Assembly (NCBI GenBank): GCA_027023025.1
Contig: JALVXB010000043.1
Location: 1-64,000 of the forward strand
Length of the DNA: 64,000 nt
Direction of reading: 5' to 3'
From: Caldisericaceae bacterium
GTDB taxonomy: Bacteria > Caldisericota > Caldisericia > Caldisericales > Caldisericaceae
Below, piece after piece: positions 55,783-64,000 of the stretch (the stretch's first letter is position 1; each line of letters starts with the position of its first letter). Below the pieces are notes generated by a model, which saw nothing but the letters and a program-made list of their open reading frames with translations, made no database searches and had not been told where the DNA came from. The position numbers were made by a program, and so were the translations under genes.

Positions 55783-57969
55783 ATGGATGTAAAGGGAGCG
55801 GTTGAATCTGTAAGAAGCACAAAAGAGGGAAAGTTAATTGTAGTTAAAGACGGAAAGGGCACTTTTAAAGTGATCGCAGACGAAGAATACGACATTCAGC
55901 CGGGAATAAGTGTTTCTTTTATCAATGTAAAAGAAGAAAAACGCTTTCTTGGGACGACTTACAAAGTTACTCCTGAAAGCGTAGTTTCTACTTATACGAA
56001 TGTCCCGGTGCTTTACGAGGACCTAAGATATGCGCACTTTTGTGAGTATGCTCTTATTTTCTCGTTTTTTGGTACGCACAAAGAAATCCAAGAAAACAAG
56101 GAAGTTATGTTTTACAACGGTGCAAAGGGTAAATTTCAGGGAAACAGAATTGCAGAGTTTGCAAACAGATATCCAAAGGAGTTGCGAGGCAAATTTTCTT
56201 ACAGGCCTGTAATGTTCTCTGAAAAGTCCGGCGTACTTTTGCGAAGCATTTTACACTTTGGTAAGTTTCCAGTGGTTTTCGACGGAGACGAAACGAAAGG
56301 CATACTCGTTGCTTTGGAAGAAAATAAAAGTAAGTTCGTCACTCTTGACGAAGCGAGTGGAAAGATGAAAGAGCACTCAGTTACGCCAAAGGCCGTATCA
56401 GAAGTAATGTCGCGTAAAAATGCTTTTGCCAGAGAACTTTTCTCTCCTAATCTGAAAGAATTCTGGCAAAAGGATATCGAAAACGATTGTTACTTTGGGT
56501 GCCCTTTAAAGGAATTCTGCAGAAAGGTGCATAAAAATGACGAGAAAAAAGAGGAATTTGAACGCTACTTTGTAGATGCTGCTAAGGACGCTTTGAAGTA
56601 TCGCTCTATCCTGCTTAAAACGATAAAGAGTGGTGAAAACCCGCTGAGATCGTCCACGCGCGTGGTGCTAAAAGAAAAATTTGACGAACCTGATAAAAGT
56701 GTTTATAAACTCGGTATTTTAAGCAACGAGGCGGCAATTAAAAGTGGAGAAGACTTCCTAGTAAGTGAAAAACCTCCTCTTGAGCGAAGAGTATTTGCAA
56801 AAAGCAAGAGTGTAAGTTTTAGAGAGATTGTAGCAGAAAGCGCAGAAGGAATTCTTTCTCCAGAAAAGATATCGCCTCTTCCTCAGGTAGGCACGCACTT
56901 GTACAAAGGATTATTCCGATACCTTTATTCAAGTGTTTTTTCAGACGAATCAATAAAAAGTGCACAGGTTAAAGTAGGTGAAAATAGGCACTTTACTGAC
57001 GATAAGGAGCAGAACGAGGCAATAAATAAATTGTTGGGATTTTCTACTGCGTTTTGTCTGAAAGGCGAGTACGGCACGGGGAAAAAGTTCGTTTTAAGGA
57101 AAGCATTCAGCGAACTTTTACAGAGGGGTAGCACTGTGGGTGTTGCAACGGAGTCAAGGAAAGAAGAAGCAGAGCAATTTTTCAGGGAGACACTTTCTCC
57201 GTGGTTTGAAAAAGGCAAAATTTCCGTTTATTCTGTAAACGATCCTGCACTTTTCAGCAGAAAAGAACTATTTGACTATGTGGTGTTCTTATCCAACGGG
57301 ACGGTAGACGAGAAATTGGCAAAGTCAGTTATGGGACTCTCAAAAAACTTTATTCTCTCTTCGCCGGGGGATTGCGAATTCCTCGAAAGTCTACTGCCGG
57401 AATCTTCGAAAGCCGTATTAAAAACAGAGCATCGTTTTGGCGCACACATTCTACACTTCCTCCAACCCGTTTTATCTGACAAACTTCTGCAAAGTGACGA
57501 TAAAGAATTTAAAGTATTAAACAAAGAGAACATCTCGCCGCAGTTTATGGAAGTAGTAAACCCTGAAAAGTATGTGCAGGCAATTTATGTGAAAGGGCAT
57601 AATAAGGGTGTTAACAATCAATGGAATGTAGAGGAAGCCTCGTTTATAGTAGAGGCAGTAAAAGAATTCGTAAAAGCGGGCATTGAGCGCAGAAATATTG
57701 GGGTAATTGTCCCTTATGAGCGACAGAAAGCGTTGCTTGACGATTTATTTGCGGATTCAAAAATACCTGACATTCTCGTATCTGAACCCCAGGGTGCAGT
57801 GGAAAAAGATGTAGTATTTATTTCTTTTACGAATACGAAAAAAGTGGGCGGCGACTTCGTTAGCGAGTCCATGCTTAAGTCTGCGCTTACGCGGGCGCGG
57901 TGTAAACTGCTACTCGTTGGGCAGAAAGGTATATACAAAGGCTCAAAAGTACTTTCAAAACTTCTGTAA
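55783..57969 (+). CDS. Dna2-like SF1 helicase relative with degenerate ATPase motifs
   Basis: 728 residues. The N-terminal third holds four cysteines spaced like an Fe-S nuclease (C87 then C236-x3-C240-x5-C246), but no clear PD-(D/E)XK core. The C-terminal half has an SF1/Upf1-like layout: a Q motif (EQNEAINKLL), a Walker A-like GEYGTGKK (residues 428-435, Lys instead of Ser/Thr), FDYVVFLSNG at 497-506 where DEAx is expected, then RNIGVIVPYERQKALLDDLF, EPQGAVEKDVVFIS and KSALTRARCKLLLVG, which are good motif IV-VI matches. ATPase activity is doubtful. A GGAGGTG site precedes ATG 55783, and parB follows seven bases after. Confidence 0.7.
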   Translation: MDVKGAVESVRSTKEGKLIVVKDGKGTFKVIADEEYDIQPGISVSFINVKEEKRFLGTTYKVTPESVVSTYTNVPVLYEDLRYAHFCEYALIFSFFGTHKEIQENKEVMFYNGAKGKFQGNRIAEFANRYPKELRGKFSYRPVMFSEKSGVLLRSILHFGKFPVVFDGDETKGILVALEENKSKFVTLDEASGKMKEHSVTPKAVSEVMSRKNAFARELFSPNLKEFWQKDIENDCYFGCPLKEFCRKVHKNDEKKEEFERYFVDAAKDALKYRSILLKTIKSGENPLRSSTRVVLKEKFDEPDKSVYKLGILSNEAAIKSGEDFLVSEKPPLERRVFAKSKSVSFREIVAESAEGILSPEKISPLPQVGTHLYKGLFRYLYSSVFSDESIKSAQVKVGENRHFTDDKEQNEAINKLLGFSTAFCLKGEYGTGKKFVLRKAFSELLQRGSTVGVATESRKEEAEQFFRETLSPWFEKGKISVYSVNDPALFSRKELFDYVVFLSNGTVDEKLAKSVMGLSKNFILSSPGDCEFLESLLPESSKAVLKTEHRFGAHILHFLQPVLSDKLLQSDDKEFKVLNKENISPQFMEVVNPEKYVQAIYVKGHNKGVNNQWNVEEASFIVEAVKEFVKAGIERRNIGVIVPYERQKALLDDLFADSKIPDILVSEPQGAVEKDVVFISFTNTKKVGGDFVSESMLKSALTRARCKLLLVGQKGIYKGSKVLSKLL

Positions 57970-57976
57970 GTAAAAA

Positions 57977-58744
57977 ATGGGCACATCCGAATACGATAGC
58001 AAAGAAGTCGTTTCTATTCCAGTAGAGAAAGTCGTCCCTTCACCGTTTCAACCGCGCATGCGCTTTGACGAGAAGTCTATTCTTGACCTTGCAACCTCTA
58101 TCGAACATCTTGGCGTAATCCAGCCTATCGTCGTGCGGAAGAAAAGTGGCTTCTTTGAACTCATTGCAGGAGAAAGGCGACTTGAAGCAGTAAAGTTTTT
58201 GAAGTGGGATAAAATACCCGCGATCGTTAAAAATGTTTCTGACATAGATGCTTTCCGTATGGCGGTTTCAGAAAACCTGAAAAGGGAAGATCTTAATCCG
58301 CTTGAGGTTGCAGGTGCAATTAAAAACATGAAAGAGCGTTTTCACCTGACCGACAAACAGGTTGCAGAAATGCTTGGAATGAGCAGGCCGCAGGTAACGA
58401 ATTATCTTAGAATATTGAAGCTTCCAGAAGCAATTAAAAGTGCTCTGCGCAACGGTGAAATTTCCTTTGGACACGCGCGGAGTTTGCTTTCAGTAAGTGA
58501 AAGTGACGCAATTAAACTCTACAGAAAAGTCGTTAAATCCCGTCTTTCCGTGCGTGATACGGAAAAACTCGCAAGGGAACTCTCTCAAAAAGAAAGCCTT
58601 ATTACAAAAACAGAGGAACTTTTAACGAAGGCACTTGGGACGAAAGTGAAAATCGTTGGAGGAAAAGACAGAGGCGAACTTCGTATCTCCTACTTTTCTG
58701 AAGACGAACTTGCCGAAATCGTAAAAAAACTTGCAGAAAATTAA
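57977..58744 (+). CDS. parB: ParB/Noc-family DNA-binding protein
   Basis: 255 residues: ParB N-terminal domain (SIPVEKVVPSPFQPRMRFDE, VIQPIVVRKK, ELIAGERRLEAVKFL with the GERR CTPase motif, ENLKREDLNPLEVAGA) and HTH (LTDKQVAEMLGMSRPQVTNY). Binds parS-like sites and spreads on DNA. No parA lies nearby; instead it directly follows the Dna2-like gene. It could be the chromosomal ParB or part of the DNA-processing locus. No parS (TGTTTCACGTGAAACA) is seen in the window. Confidence 0.9.
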   Translation: MGTSEYDSKEVVSIPVEKVVPSPFQPRMRFDEKSILDLATSIEHLGVIQPIVVRKKSGFFELIAGERRLEAVKFLKWDKIPAIVKNVSDIDAFRMAVSENLKREDLNPLEVAGAIKNMKERFHLTDKQVAEMLGMSRPQVTNYLRILKLPEAIKSALRNGEISFGHARSLLSVSESDAIKLYRKVVKSRLSVRDTEKLARELSQKESLITKTEELLTKALGTKVKIVGGKDRGELRISYFSEDELAEIVKKLAEN

Positions 58745-58786
58745 ATATTTTTTATAGCCACAAAACTATTTTGCTGAAGAAATTCG

Positions 58787-58814
58787 TTGCAGGAATAACT
58801 GCAAGCGGTATAAT
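58787..58814 (+). promoter_or_regulatory. Promoter upstream of the NAD-kinase-family gene
   Basis: -35 TTGCAG (58787-58792), 16-bp spacer, -10 TATAAT (58809-58814), then GGAGG at 58821-58825. Confidence 0.7.
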
Positions 58815-58828
58815 ATCCGCGGAGGTAA

Positions 58829-59794
58829 ATGGTGAAAATAGGTTTTATTGCAAACCCGGAATCGGGCAAAGACATACGGAGGATTGTTTCGGATGCATTT
58901 ACTTTTAACAACTTTGAGAAACTTAACATTATAAAGAGAATCGTCCACATTGCACTTTCTAACGGGAGCACGGAGTTTGTTTTTATGCCGGACCTCTTTG
59001 GCTTTGGGCAATATACGAAGGAAGAATTTGGCAATAGGATAAAAATCCTTGACTTTCCACCTTCGGGTGAAGGCGACACGGAAAGGGCTGCTGCGCTTAT
59101 GGCAAAGAGCGGCGTGTGCTGTATCGTTACGCTGGGAGGCGACGGGACGAACAGGCTCGTTGCAAAGAAAGCAGGGAGTGTCCCTCTCATTCCGGTTGCA
59201 ACGGGTACGAACAACGCATTTCCGTTTACGACGGACGGTTCTGCAGTTGGCATGGTGCTTTACGCAATTTCAAAAATTGGAATAAAACCGTCTGAACTAA
59301 AGAGGCAAAAACGCATTGAAATTTTCAGAGGCGACGAGCTGATAGACATCGCTCTGGTGGATGTTGCAGTTACTGCAGAAGAATTCGTTGGTTCGAAGGC
59401 AATTTTCGAAGTTGACAAATTAAGAGAATTATTCGTTACATTTTCCCGGTGGGACAAAACAGGGCTTTCTTCAATATTTGCATTTTCAATGCCTGTTGGG
59501 AGGGATATGCCAATGGGCGGGCACTGTGTATTTGACGGAAACGGGCGTACTGTGAGTGCACCTATTCTTCCAGGAAAACTCGTTCAGTTAAGTGTTCGTT
59601 CTCTGGAGAAAATTCCCGTTAACACGCCGTACGGGATTAAGTATGTGCCTTCGATTATTGCGGCGGACGGGGAGCGTATCGTAAAAGTGGATAAGGATAA
59701 CTTTTCCGTTCGGATTACGCAAAACGGACCTTATGTAATTTCGGCAGAAAGCGTGTTGGAGCGGGCCTGTAAAGAAAAAGTCTTTCTGGTATAA
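58829..59794 (+). CDS. ATP-NAD kinase family protein (AcoX-like)
   Basis: 321 residues. KIGFIANPESGKDIRRIV at the N-terminus, the GGDGT motif (VTLGGDGTNRLVAK) near residue 103, and IPVATGTNNAFPFT place it in the NAD kinase/diacylglycerol kinase superfamily, closest in layout to AcoX-type proteins. It lacks the typical NadK C-terminal segments, so the true substrate is unclear. It may start at ATG 58829 or GTG 58832; GTG has the better spacing from GGAGG. Followed 17 bases later by a nicotinamidase-like gene. Confidence 0.8.
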   Translation: MVKIGFIANPESGKDIRRIVSDAFTFNNFEKLNIIKRIVHIALSNGSTEFVFMPDLFGFGQYTKEEFGNRIKILDFPPSGEGDTERAAALMAKSGVCCIVTLGGDGTNRLVAKKAGSVPLIPVATGTNNAFPFTTDGSAVGMVLYAISKIGIKPSELKRQKRIEIFRGDELIDIALVDVAVTAEEFVGSKAIFEVDKLRELFVTFSRWDKTGLSSIFAFSMPVGRDMPMGGHCVFDGNGRTVSAPILPGKLVQLSVRSLEKIPVNTPYGIKYVPSIIAADGERIVKVDKDNFSVRITQNGPYVISAESVLERACKEKVFLV

Positions 59795-59814
59795 TATCGG
59801 TTGGAGGTGATGTG

Positions 59815-60330
59815 ATGAAAAAGGCTCTCCTTATCGTCGATATGCTGAACGACTTCGTCGATAAAAAAGGCGCTTTGAAGGTAGAGGGTGCAGAAGAGAT
59901 CGTACCGTACATAAAAGGTTTTAAGGTGGCATTTAAACGGGAAGGCGGAAAAGTTTTCTACCTCTGCGATTCCCACAAAGAAAACGACCCAGAATTTGAC
60001 CTGTGGCCGCGGCACTGCGTGGAGGGCTCGTGGGGTGCGGAAGTCGTTTCTGCGTTGAAACCCGACCCTGACGACACAGTGATTAAAAAGACTACATACT
60101 CTGGTTTTTACGGCACGGACCTCGACGAAAAACTCAAAGCGAAGGGGATAGACACGCTTTACATTACGGGTGTTGCAATGAACATATGCGTGCACTATAC
60201 GGCTGCAGATGCAAGAATGCGCGGCTACGATGTGATCGTTCCGCTTATGGGTGTAAAAGGGCTTACCAAAGAGGACGAGGATTACATGAAAAAGCAGTTT
60301 GTAAGTGTACTAAAAGTAAAACTCATATAA
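59815..60330 (+). CDS. Isochorismatase-family hydrolase (nicotinamidase-like)
   Basis: 171 residues from ATG 59815 (GGAGGTGATG site; in-frame GTG at 59812). Catalytic triad: Asp in LLIVDMLNDFVDKKGAL, Lys in VIKKTTYSGFYGTDL, Cys in YITGVAMNICVHYTAADA. The DSHKENDPEFDLWPRHC metal-binding segment favours nicotinamidase over isochorismatase. Next to a NAD-kinase-family gene, it suggests NAD turnover or salvage. Eleven bases separate it from the following wHTH gene. Confidence 0.85.
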   Translation: MKKALLIVDMLNDFVDKKGALKVEGAEEIVPYIKGFKVAFKREGGKVFYLCDSHKENDPEFDLWPRHCVEGSWGAEVVSALKPDPDDTVIKKTTYSGFYGTDLDEKLKAKGIDTLYITGVAMNICVHYTAADARMRGYDVIVPLMGVKGLTKEDEDYMKKQFVSVLKVKLI

Positions 60331-60340
60331 AGGGGGAAAG

Positions 60341-61006
60341 ATGAAAACAAAAGAAGAGATGTTGAAACTTATCAGGGAGTCCGGTAAAAAAGGAATGACA
60401 TTAACACAGCTTTCCGGAACGAGAAAACGGAGCAGCGCGGAATACAAACTCACAAAACAATTTCTCGCAGACCTTGAATCTCAGCACCTTATCGTGAAGT
60501 CTGGCAGCAGATACTACCTTGCAGGCGTCAAGGGCAAAAAAACACTAAAGAAAAAAGTAAACTACATCACAAAGGAGGAATTTGAAGAAGTTTTGCGAGA
60601 AGTATACAAAGACCTTTCTGCTTTGAAAAACGAAATTGACCGCGTTTACGAATATGTGGACGAAGTGTTCCTTATAACGCGCAAAAAAAGTGCAGGAAAA
60701 GCAAAAAGTGAACAGGACTTTCCCGATGAAGAAGAAATGCGCATTGCATACGACAACATCAACGAGAGAGAAAATGCTGGCGATTCCGTTTCAATTGCAG
60801 AGTTTAAAAGAGAGTTAGAGAAGATGGGGTTTCGTTTTACGGACGAAGAGATGGACAAAAAACTACTCGAAATGGACAAAAACGAGGTTATCTATCTGCA
60901 GGAAGCGAATAACCCCGAAACGCTTGAAGAAAGTGAGCGAAAGAGAGGCATAGACGATAAGGAAAGAGGTTTTCTCTTTTACATTACATGGATAAAAAGA
61001 CCTTAG
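60341..61006 (+). CDS. Two-winged-helix hypothetical protein, first gene of the ATPase/nuclease cassette
   Basis: 221 residues. The N-terminal about 70 residues look like a winged helix (MLKLIRESGKKGMTLTQLSG, KQFLADLESQHLIVKSGSRY), followed by a helical EF-EEVL region and a charged linker. The C-terminal part (ISIAEFKRELEKMG-like, DEEMDKKLLEMDKNEVIYLQ) looks like a second wing domain. No family recognised. It overlaps the next gene by 19 bases, so the two are translationally coupled. Probably a DNA-binding or adaptor subunit. Confidence 0.6.
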   Translation: MKTKEEMLKLIRESGKKGMTLTQLSGTRKRSSAEYKLTKQFLADLESQHLIVKSGSRYYLAGVKGKKTLKKKVNYITKEEFEEVLREVYKDLSALKNEIDRVYEYVDEVFLITRKKSAGKAKSEQDFPDEEEMRIAYDNINERENAGDSVSIAEFKRELEKMGFRFTDEEMDKKLLEMDKNEVIYLQEANNPETLEESERKRGIDDKERGFLFYITWIKRP

Positions 61007-62958
61007 CGGAAAAGTTCAAAGCCCTTTCACCGTACAAAAACAGTATAGTAAGGACTCCGTGGGACAGCGAAGTCGTTGATGTAAAGACGATCCACAGCAG
61101 GGCGTTTGAAAAGCTCACTGATGCACTGGATACGGTAAAGTCAAGCAGGGCGTCGCTTATTTTTGTGCTTCAAGGCGAGCCGGGCTCTGGAAAGTCGCAC
61201 TTTTTGTGGCGCGTTGCGCGCAGCGCTGAAAGTAAAAAATTTCTTTTCGTGAACATAGTGCCCTATACATACATAAAGCGAATTACATTTTACACGATAC
61301 TTGAAAGTGCAGTGGAAAGCCTTGAGAAGAAACATCCGAATTTGCGCTCTCGCCCGATCGACCACATCATTGGTTATGCTTTGCAGGAAGGTGCACGGCT
61401 GATAAACACAAAGGCACTGCACGATGCTACCGCAGCGTCCATCGTGGGGATGATCAGGGACAACAAAAAGATGCCGTTCGTCGCAAAAAGTCTTTTTAAC
61501 AGCATACCTGAGAACAAAAAAGGTCTTATTCTTAATGTAATGGCACGCAAACTGGCCGCGCGTTATGTGGAATATCCCCGTTACTTTTTTACTCTTTTGC
61601 TTGCCCTTGAAGATAAAGAGAAAGCGCCTCTTGCACTTGAACTGATGAAAGGCGAAACGCTTGGCAAAAAAGAACTACAGAAGATAGGGCTTGACGAATG
61701 CTTTGCACTTGGCGAGAGAGGAGCATTTAATGTATTGTGTTCGTTGATAAAGTTTTCTCCGTTCCCATTTATTATTTCAGTAGATCAGGTGGAGACGCTG
61801 GACAGGCATCTGGATTCAGCAGGTATAGAGAGGTTTTTTGAAAACATTCTCAGTATATACAACAATACGAATAACTCGTTGTTTCTTCTTTCTGTGCAGA
61901 CACAAACATTTAAAAAGTGGACGAAGTTTCTGGCAAAAGACATTCTGGACAGGCTTTCAGAGAGGACGACGATTTTACCGCTTAACCTCGAGCAGGCAAA
62001 GGAAATCGTAAAAGCGCGCAACAGGCACTACTTCAGTAAAATTGGCACTTTGCCTGACGATCCATACTTTCCTTTTGCTGAAAGCCAGATAGAAACTCTC
62101 TACAGGAAGGGTAATAAAAACCCGAGAAAACTCATTAAAGCGCTGGACTACCTGCTGGAAAGCGGGGAACTTACCGAACAGAAAGATACGGTTCAGGGTA
62201 GTTTTAAAAATTACATCCGAAATGTAGAATACAGTGACAGTGAGTTTAGAAAAGAATTTACGGATTTACTTGCAAAAATCGTAGAAGGGAGCGATGTCCT
62301 GAAGGAAACTCCTACATACGCAATTCTGAAACTCGGAAAAACGGGATTTGCAGTGAATAATTCGAAGCATTCTTTGTACAGTTGTGTCAGCCACTTGTCG
62401 CGATTTATCAGGAAGCGCACGATTAGATTTGCACTACTTCTAAGAAGCAACAGTTTGCCGGTGCGTGCTACTGCGAAGAAGACGAATGAACTGCTAAGAA
62501 AGCACGGAATAAAAGTCGTTTACTATTCCACAGAGGTAGGCGAAGTCCTTATTACGGTTTCGAAGATGCTGAGAGATGCAGAGTCTGGAGATCTGGACAT
62601 AGAAATAAAAGAGGTGGAACGATTTGCCAGGCAAAAAATTGGAGAAGCACTTCCAGAAGTTGCGCGGACAGTTTTCGCAGATATCGGTGAAGTGTCCCAA
62701 AAAGAGAGCGTGAGAAATAGAAAGCCTGTTACTGCTAAAACGAAGAATAACTCCAAGAAAAACGGCCTGAATGCGGTTGAAAGGCAAATAGAAAAAATCC
62801 TTGAAACGCGCAAAATTATTTCTTACGACAAACTTTTAAGTCTTTTAAAGAAGAATGCAAAGGAAGTTGACGCTGCGCTTTTTAACCTTGCGAACCGTAA
62901 TAAAGTAAGAATTATTAATAGAAAGTATGGAGAAAAGTGGGTCTTTAGCAGACTGTGA
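60988..62958 (+). CDS. P-loop ATPase (AAA/STAND-like) with C-terminal winged helix
   Basis: 656 residues. Walker A LQGEPGSGKSHFLWR (G63-S70), Walker B FIISVDQVE (261-269) and a sensor-1-like LFLLSVQTQ (298-306) mark an ORC/AAA-type ATPase with a helical insert between. Arginine-rich KNPRKLIKALDYLLE near residue 370 resembles sensor 2 or a lid. Residues about 460-560 form a possible nuclease-like alpha/beta domain (FALLLRSNSLP, GIKVVYYST), and the last 65 form a winged helix. No exact family recalled. It overlaps its neighbours on both sides. Confidence 0.72.
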   Translation: MDKKTLAEKFKALSPYKNSIVRTPWDSEVVDVKTIHSRAFEKLTDALDTVKSSRASLIFVLQGEPGSGKSHFLWRVARSAESKKFLFVNIVPYTYIKRITFYTILESAVESLEKKHPNLRSRPIDHIIGYALQEGARLINTKALHDATAASIVGMIRDNKKMPFVAKSLFNSIPENKKGLILNVMARKLAARYVEYPRYFFTLLLALEDKEKAPLALELMKGETLGKKELQKIGLDECFALGERGAFNVLCSLIKFSPFPFIISVDQVETLDRHLDSAGIERFFENILSIYNNTNNSLFLLSVQTQTFKKWTKFLAKDILDRLSERTTILPLNLEQAKEIVKARNRHYFSKIGTLPDDPYFPFAESQIETLYRKGNKNPRKLIKALDYLLESGELTEQKDTVQGSFKNYIRNVEYSDSEFRKEFTDLLAKIVEGSDVLKETPTYAILKLGKTGFAVNNSKHSLYSCVSHLSRFIRKRTIRFALLLRSNSLPVRATAKKTNELLRKHGIKVVYYSTEVGEVLITVSKMLRDAESGDLDIEIKEVERFARQKIGEALPEVARTVFADIGEVSQKESVRNRKPVTAKTKNNSKKNGLNAVERQIEKILETRKIISYDKLLSLLKKNAKEVDAALFNLANRNKVRIINRKYGEKWVFSRL

Positions 62959-63724
62959 CTTCTCGGTAAGTGATGTCGTTACTGCTTTTAAGTGTCCATT
63001 GCAATTCTACTTTTCGAGAAAAGGAATAGTTGCCCACTTTTACTACGGTGGAAAAAGTGTGGGAAGTTTTGTCCACAAAGTGCTTTCTGAATTTACAGAC
63101 TTGCTCGTTACCCGTACGCTGTTCGAGAGTGAAAACGACTTGAATGTCGTTGAAAATACACTCTACAGAAGTTTTTACAATGTGGCAATAAAGAGTAAAA
63201 GTTACAGAACGAACCTGGAAGATGCCTGGCAGTACATTAAGTCAATAGGTGCATACTTTGAAGGTATTACGGCAGGGAAAAGCACTTCTGAAATTCGCGA
63301 CATGTTTATTCTTTCTGAGCGCTCGTTCTCGGTGAACTTTTTTGGCACGCAAATATGCGGCCGTTTTGACCTGCTGTTGCGCGATGAGAGAAAAATCAGG
63401 ATTGTAGATTACAAAACGCGCGACAGAGATCCTGAAGTAGATGCCGTGCAAATTGCGCTATACAAGTACGCCGTAAAGCAAATTACTGGTGTAGAGGCAG
63501 AGCCAGTGCTTCTTTACATTCTGGACGGTGAGTTAAAAGAAGAAGTGTTTACAGAAGAAGAATATTCACTCGTTATCTCTGGCATTCGAAAGCAGATTAA
63601 AGACATGAAAGATTTTCTTTCGGGTAGGAAAGTCCCAGAACGGACAGTCGACCGTGCTCTTTGCAATCACTGTTCTTTGAAGACGAGTTGCAAGGTGCTG
63701 CGTAAGAAGTTTTTTGGTCTATAA
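62927..63724 (+). CDS. Cas4/RecB-like PD-(D/E)XK nuclease with 4Fe-4S cysteines
   Basis: 265 residues matching the Cas4/AddB-nuclease plan: C23 in FKCPLQFYF, H50 in GSFVHKVLSE, GRFDLLLRD (D148), IRIVDYKTRD with D161 and K163 as (D/E)xK, QIALYKYAV (QxxxY), and C246-x2-C249-x5-C255 at the C-terminus, giving four cysteines for a 4Fe-4S cluster. All catalytic residues are present. The ATG lies 32 bases inside the end of the ATPase gene. No CRISPR array or cas1/cas2 is near, so it is not an ordinary Cas4. It likely works with the ATPase in DNA resection or defence. Confidence 0.8.
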   Translation: MEKSGSLADCDFSVSDVVTAFKCPLQFYFSRKGIVAHFYYGGKSVGSFVHKVLSEFTDLLVTRTLFESENDLNVVENTLYRSFYNVAIKSKSYRTNLEDAWQYIKSIGAYFEGITAGKSTSEIRDMFILSERSFSVNFFGTQICGRFDLLLRDERKIRIVDYKTRDRDPEVDAVQIALYKYAVKQITGVEAEPVLLYILDGELKEEVFTEEEYSLVISGIRKQIKDMKDFLSGRKVPERTVDRALCNHCSLKTSCKVLRKKFFGL

Positions 63725-64000
63725 CGGTACATCTAAAATTTTTATAGCTTTAACTATTCTGTAAGTGTTTTACCTTTCACCTGGGCAGTTGCTGCACTTT
63801 GCCGTTTATTGTGTGAATTGCTTATAAGTTTTAAGAGGAGTGAACTGTACTTAGTGACTGTTTTGATTGTACAATAGTAAAGTCGAGAGCTGAAAAAATA
63901 CTGAAAATACTGCATTTAATGAGAATTATTATCATTATATTTTATATGCTCAAAATAGCGAATTTTTGTTCGAAAAAGTGAGAAATCGGGTCGTTAAAGA
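63725..64000. promoter_or_regulatory. Right-edge intergenic region with Fur-box-like site
   Basis: No gene to the window end. 63921-63938 reads, on the minus strand, ATAATGATAATAATTCTC, differing at two positions from 18 bases of the classic Fur operator GATAATGATAATCATTATC. A gene regulated by iron or another metal may start beyond the window. Confidence 0.5.

Noticed and set aside
57977-58744. Plasmid or prophage partition module
   Set aside because: ParB has no ParA next to it, and no replication, integrase or phage structural genes are present.
62927-63724. CRISPR-Cas4 adaptation module
   Set aside because: The nuclease looks Cas4-like, but no cas1, cas2 or repeat-spacer array is in the window.

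Overview
The window is a moderately AT-rich, gene-dense piece of a bacterial chromosome: Shine-Dalgarno sites, sigma70-like promoters, lgt, the panBCD genes, gcvT and a ParB. No rRNA, tRNA, CRISPR array or insertion sequence is visible. The mix of amino-acid catabolism, archaeal-like enzyme variants and interspersed repeats with a 'cttcgttcagaatgacag'-type core recalls thermophilic Caldisericum-like bacteria. This is a guess from general resemblance; the lineage is not proven.

128-14145 (+) is a surface-glycan locus. It holds ATP sulfurylase plus a sulfotransferase (sulfation), a methyltransferase, several glycosyltransferases (one truncated), a polytopic membrane protein and a 4-epimerase. 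It ends in a complete set of enzymes resembling the Campylobacter Pgl route to UDP-diacetylbacillosamine and its loading on a lipid carrier (PglC/D/E/F-like). The 5' part (to about 9.9 kb) is visibly more AT-rich and contains gene fragments, which suggests acquired and reworked DNA. A second glycan block follows at 17196-28529: galU, a galE-like gene, two O-antigen-ligase/polymerase-like proteins with TPR tails, a secreted beta-propeller protein and a Wzz-like protein. A MntA/HepT toxin-antitoxin pair and glutamate dehydrogenase lie between the blocks; adenosylhomocysteinase and a proteasome-like Ntn hydrolase are inserted on the minus strand.

28806-47730 is mostly metabolism: folD (apparently starting at ATT), a HAS-barrel/HerA ATPase pair, lgt, a class III aminotransferase, an ftcD-hutI-gcvT-aminotransferase operon (histidine and one-carbon breakdown), proC, and a transketolase/transaldolase operon. 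47913-55523 carries thiamine pyrophosphokinase, a complete pantothenate operon panG-panB-panC-panD on the minus strand, a flippase-like membrane protein, and a radical SAM enzyme with its winged-helix neighbour.

55783-63724 (+) is the least explained region. It has a Dna2-like protein whose helicase ATPase motifs are degenerate, a ParB protein, a NAD-kinase-family protein, a nicotinamidase-like hydrolase, and a tightly coupled winged-helix / P-loop ATPase / Cas4-like Fe-S nuclease cassette. This is the best candidate for an undescribed DNA-processing or defence system. Other notable features are several leaderless promoters, a dispersed repeat family with an apparently inverted hairpin between two copies, and a Fur-box-like site at the right edge.
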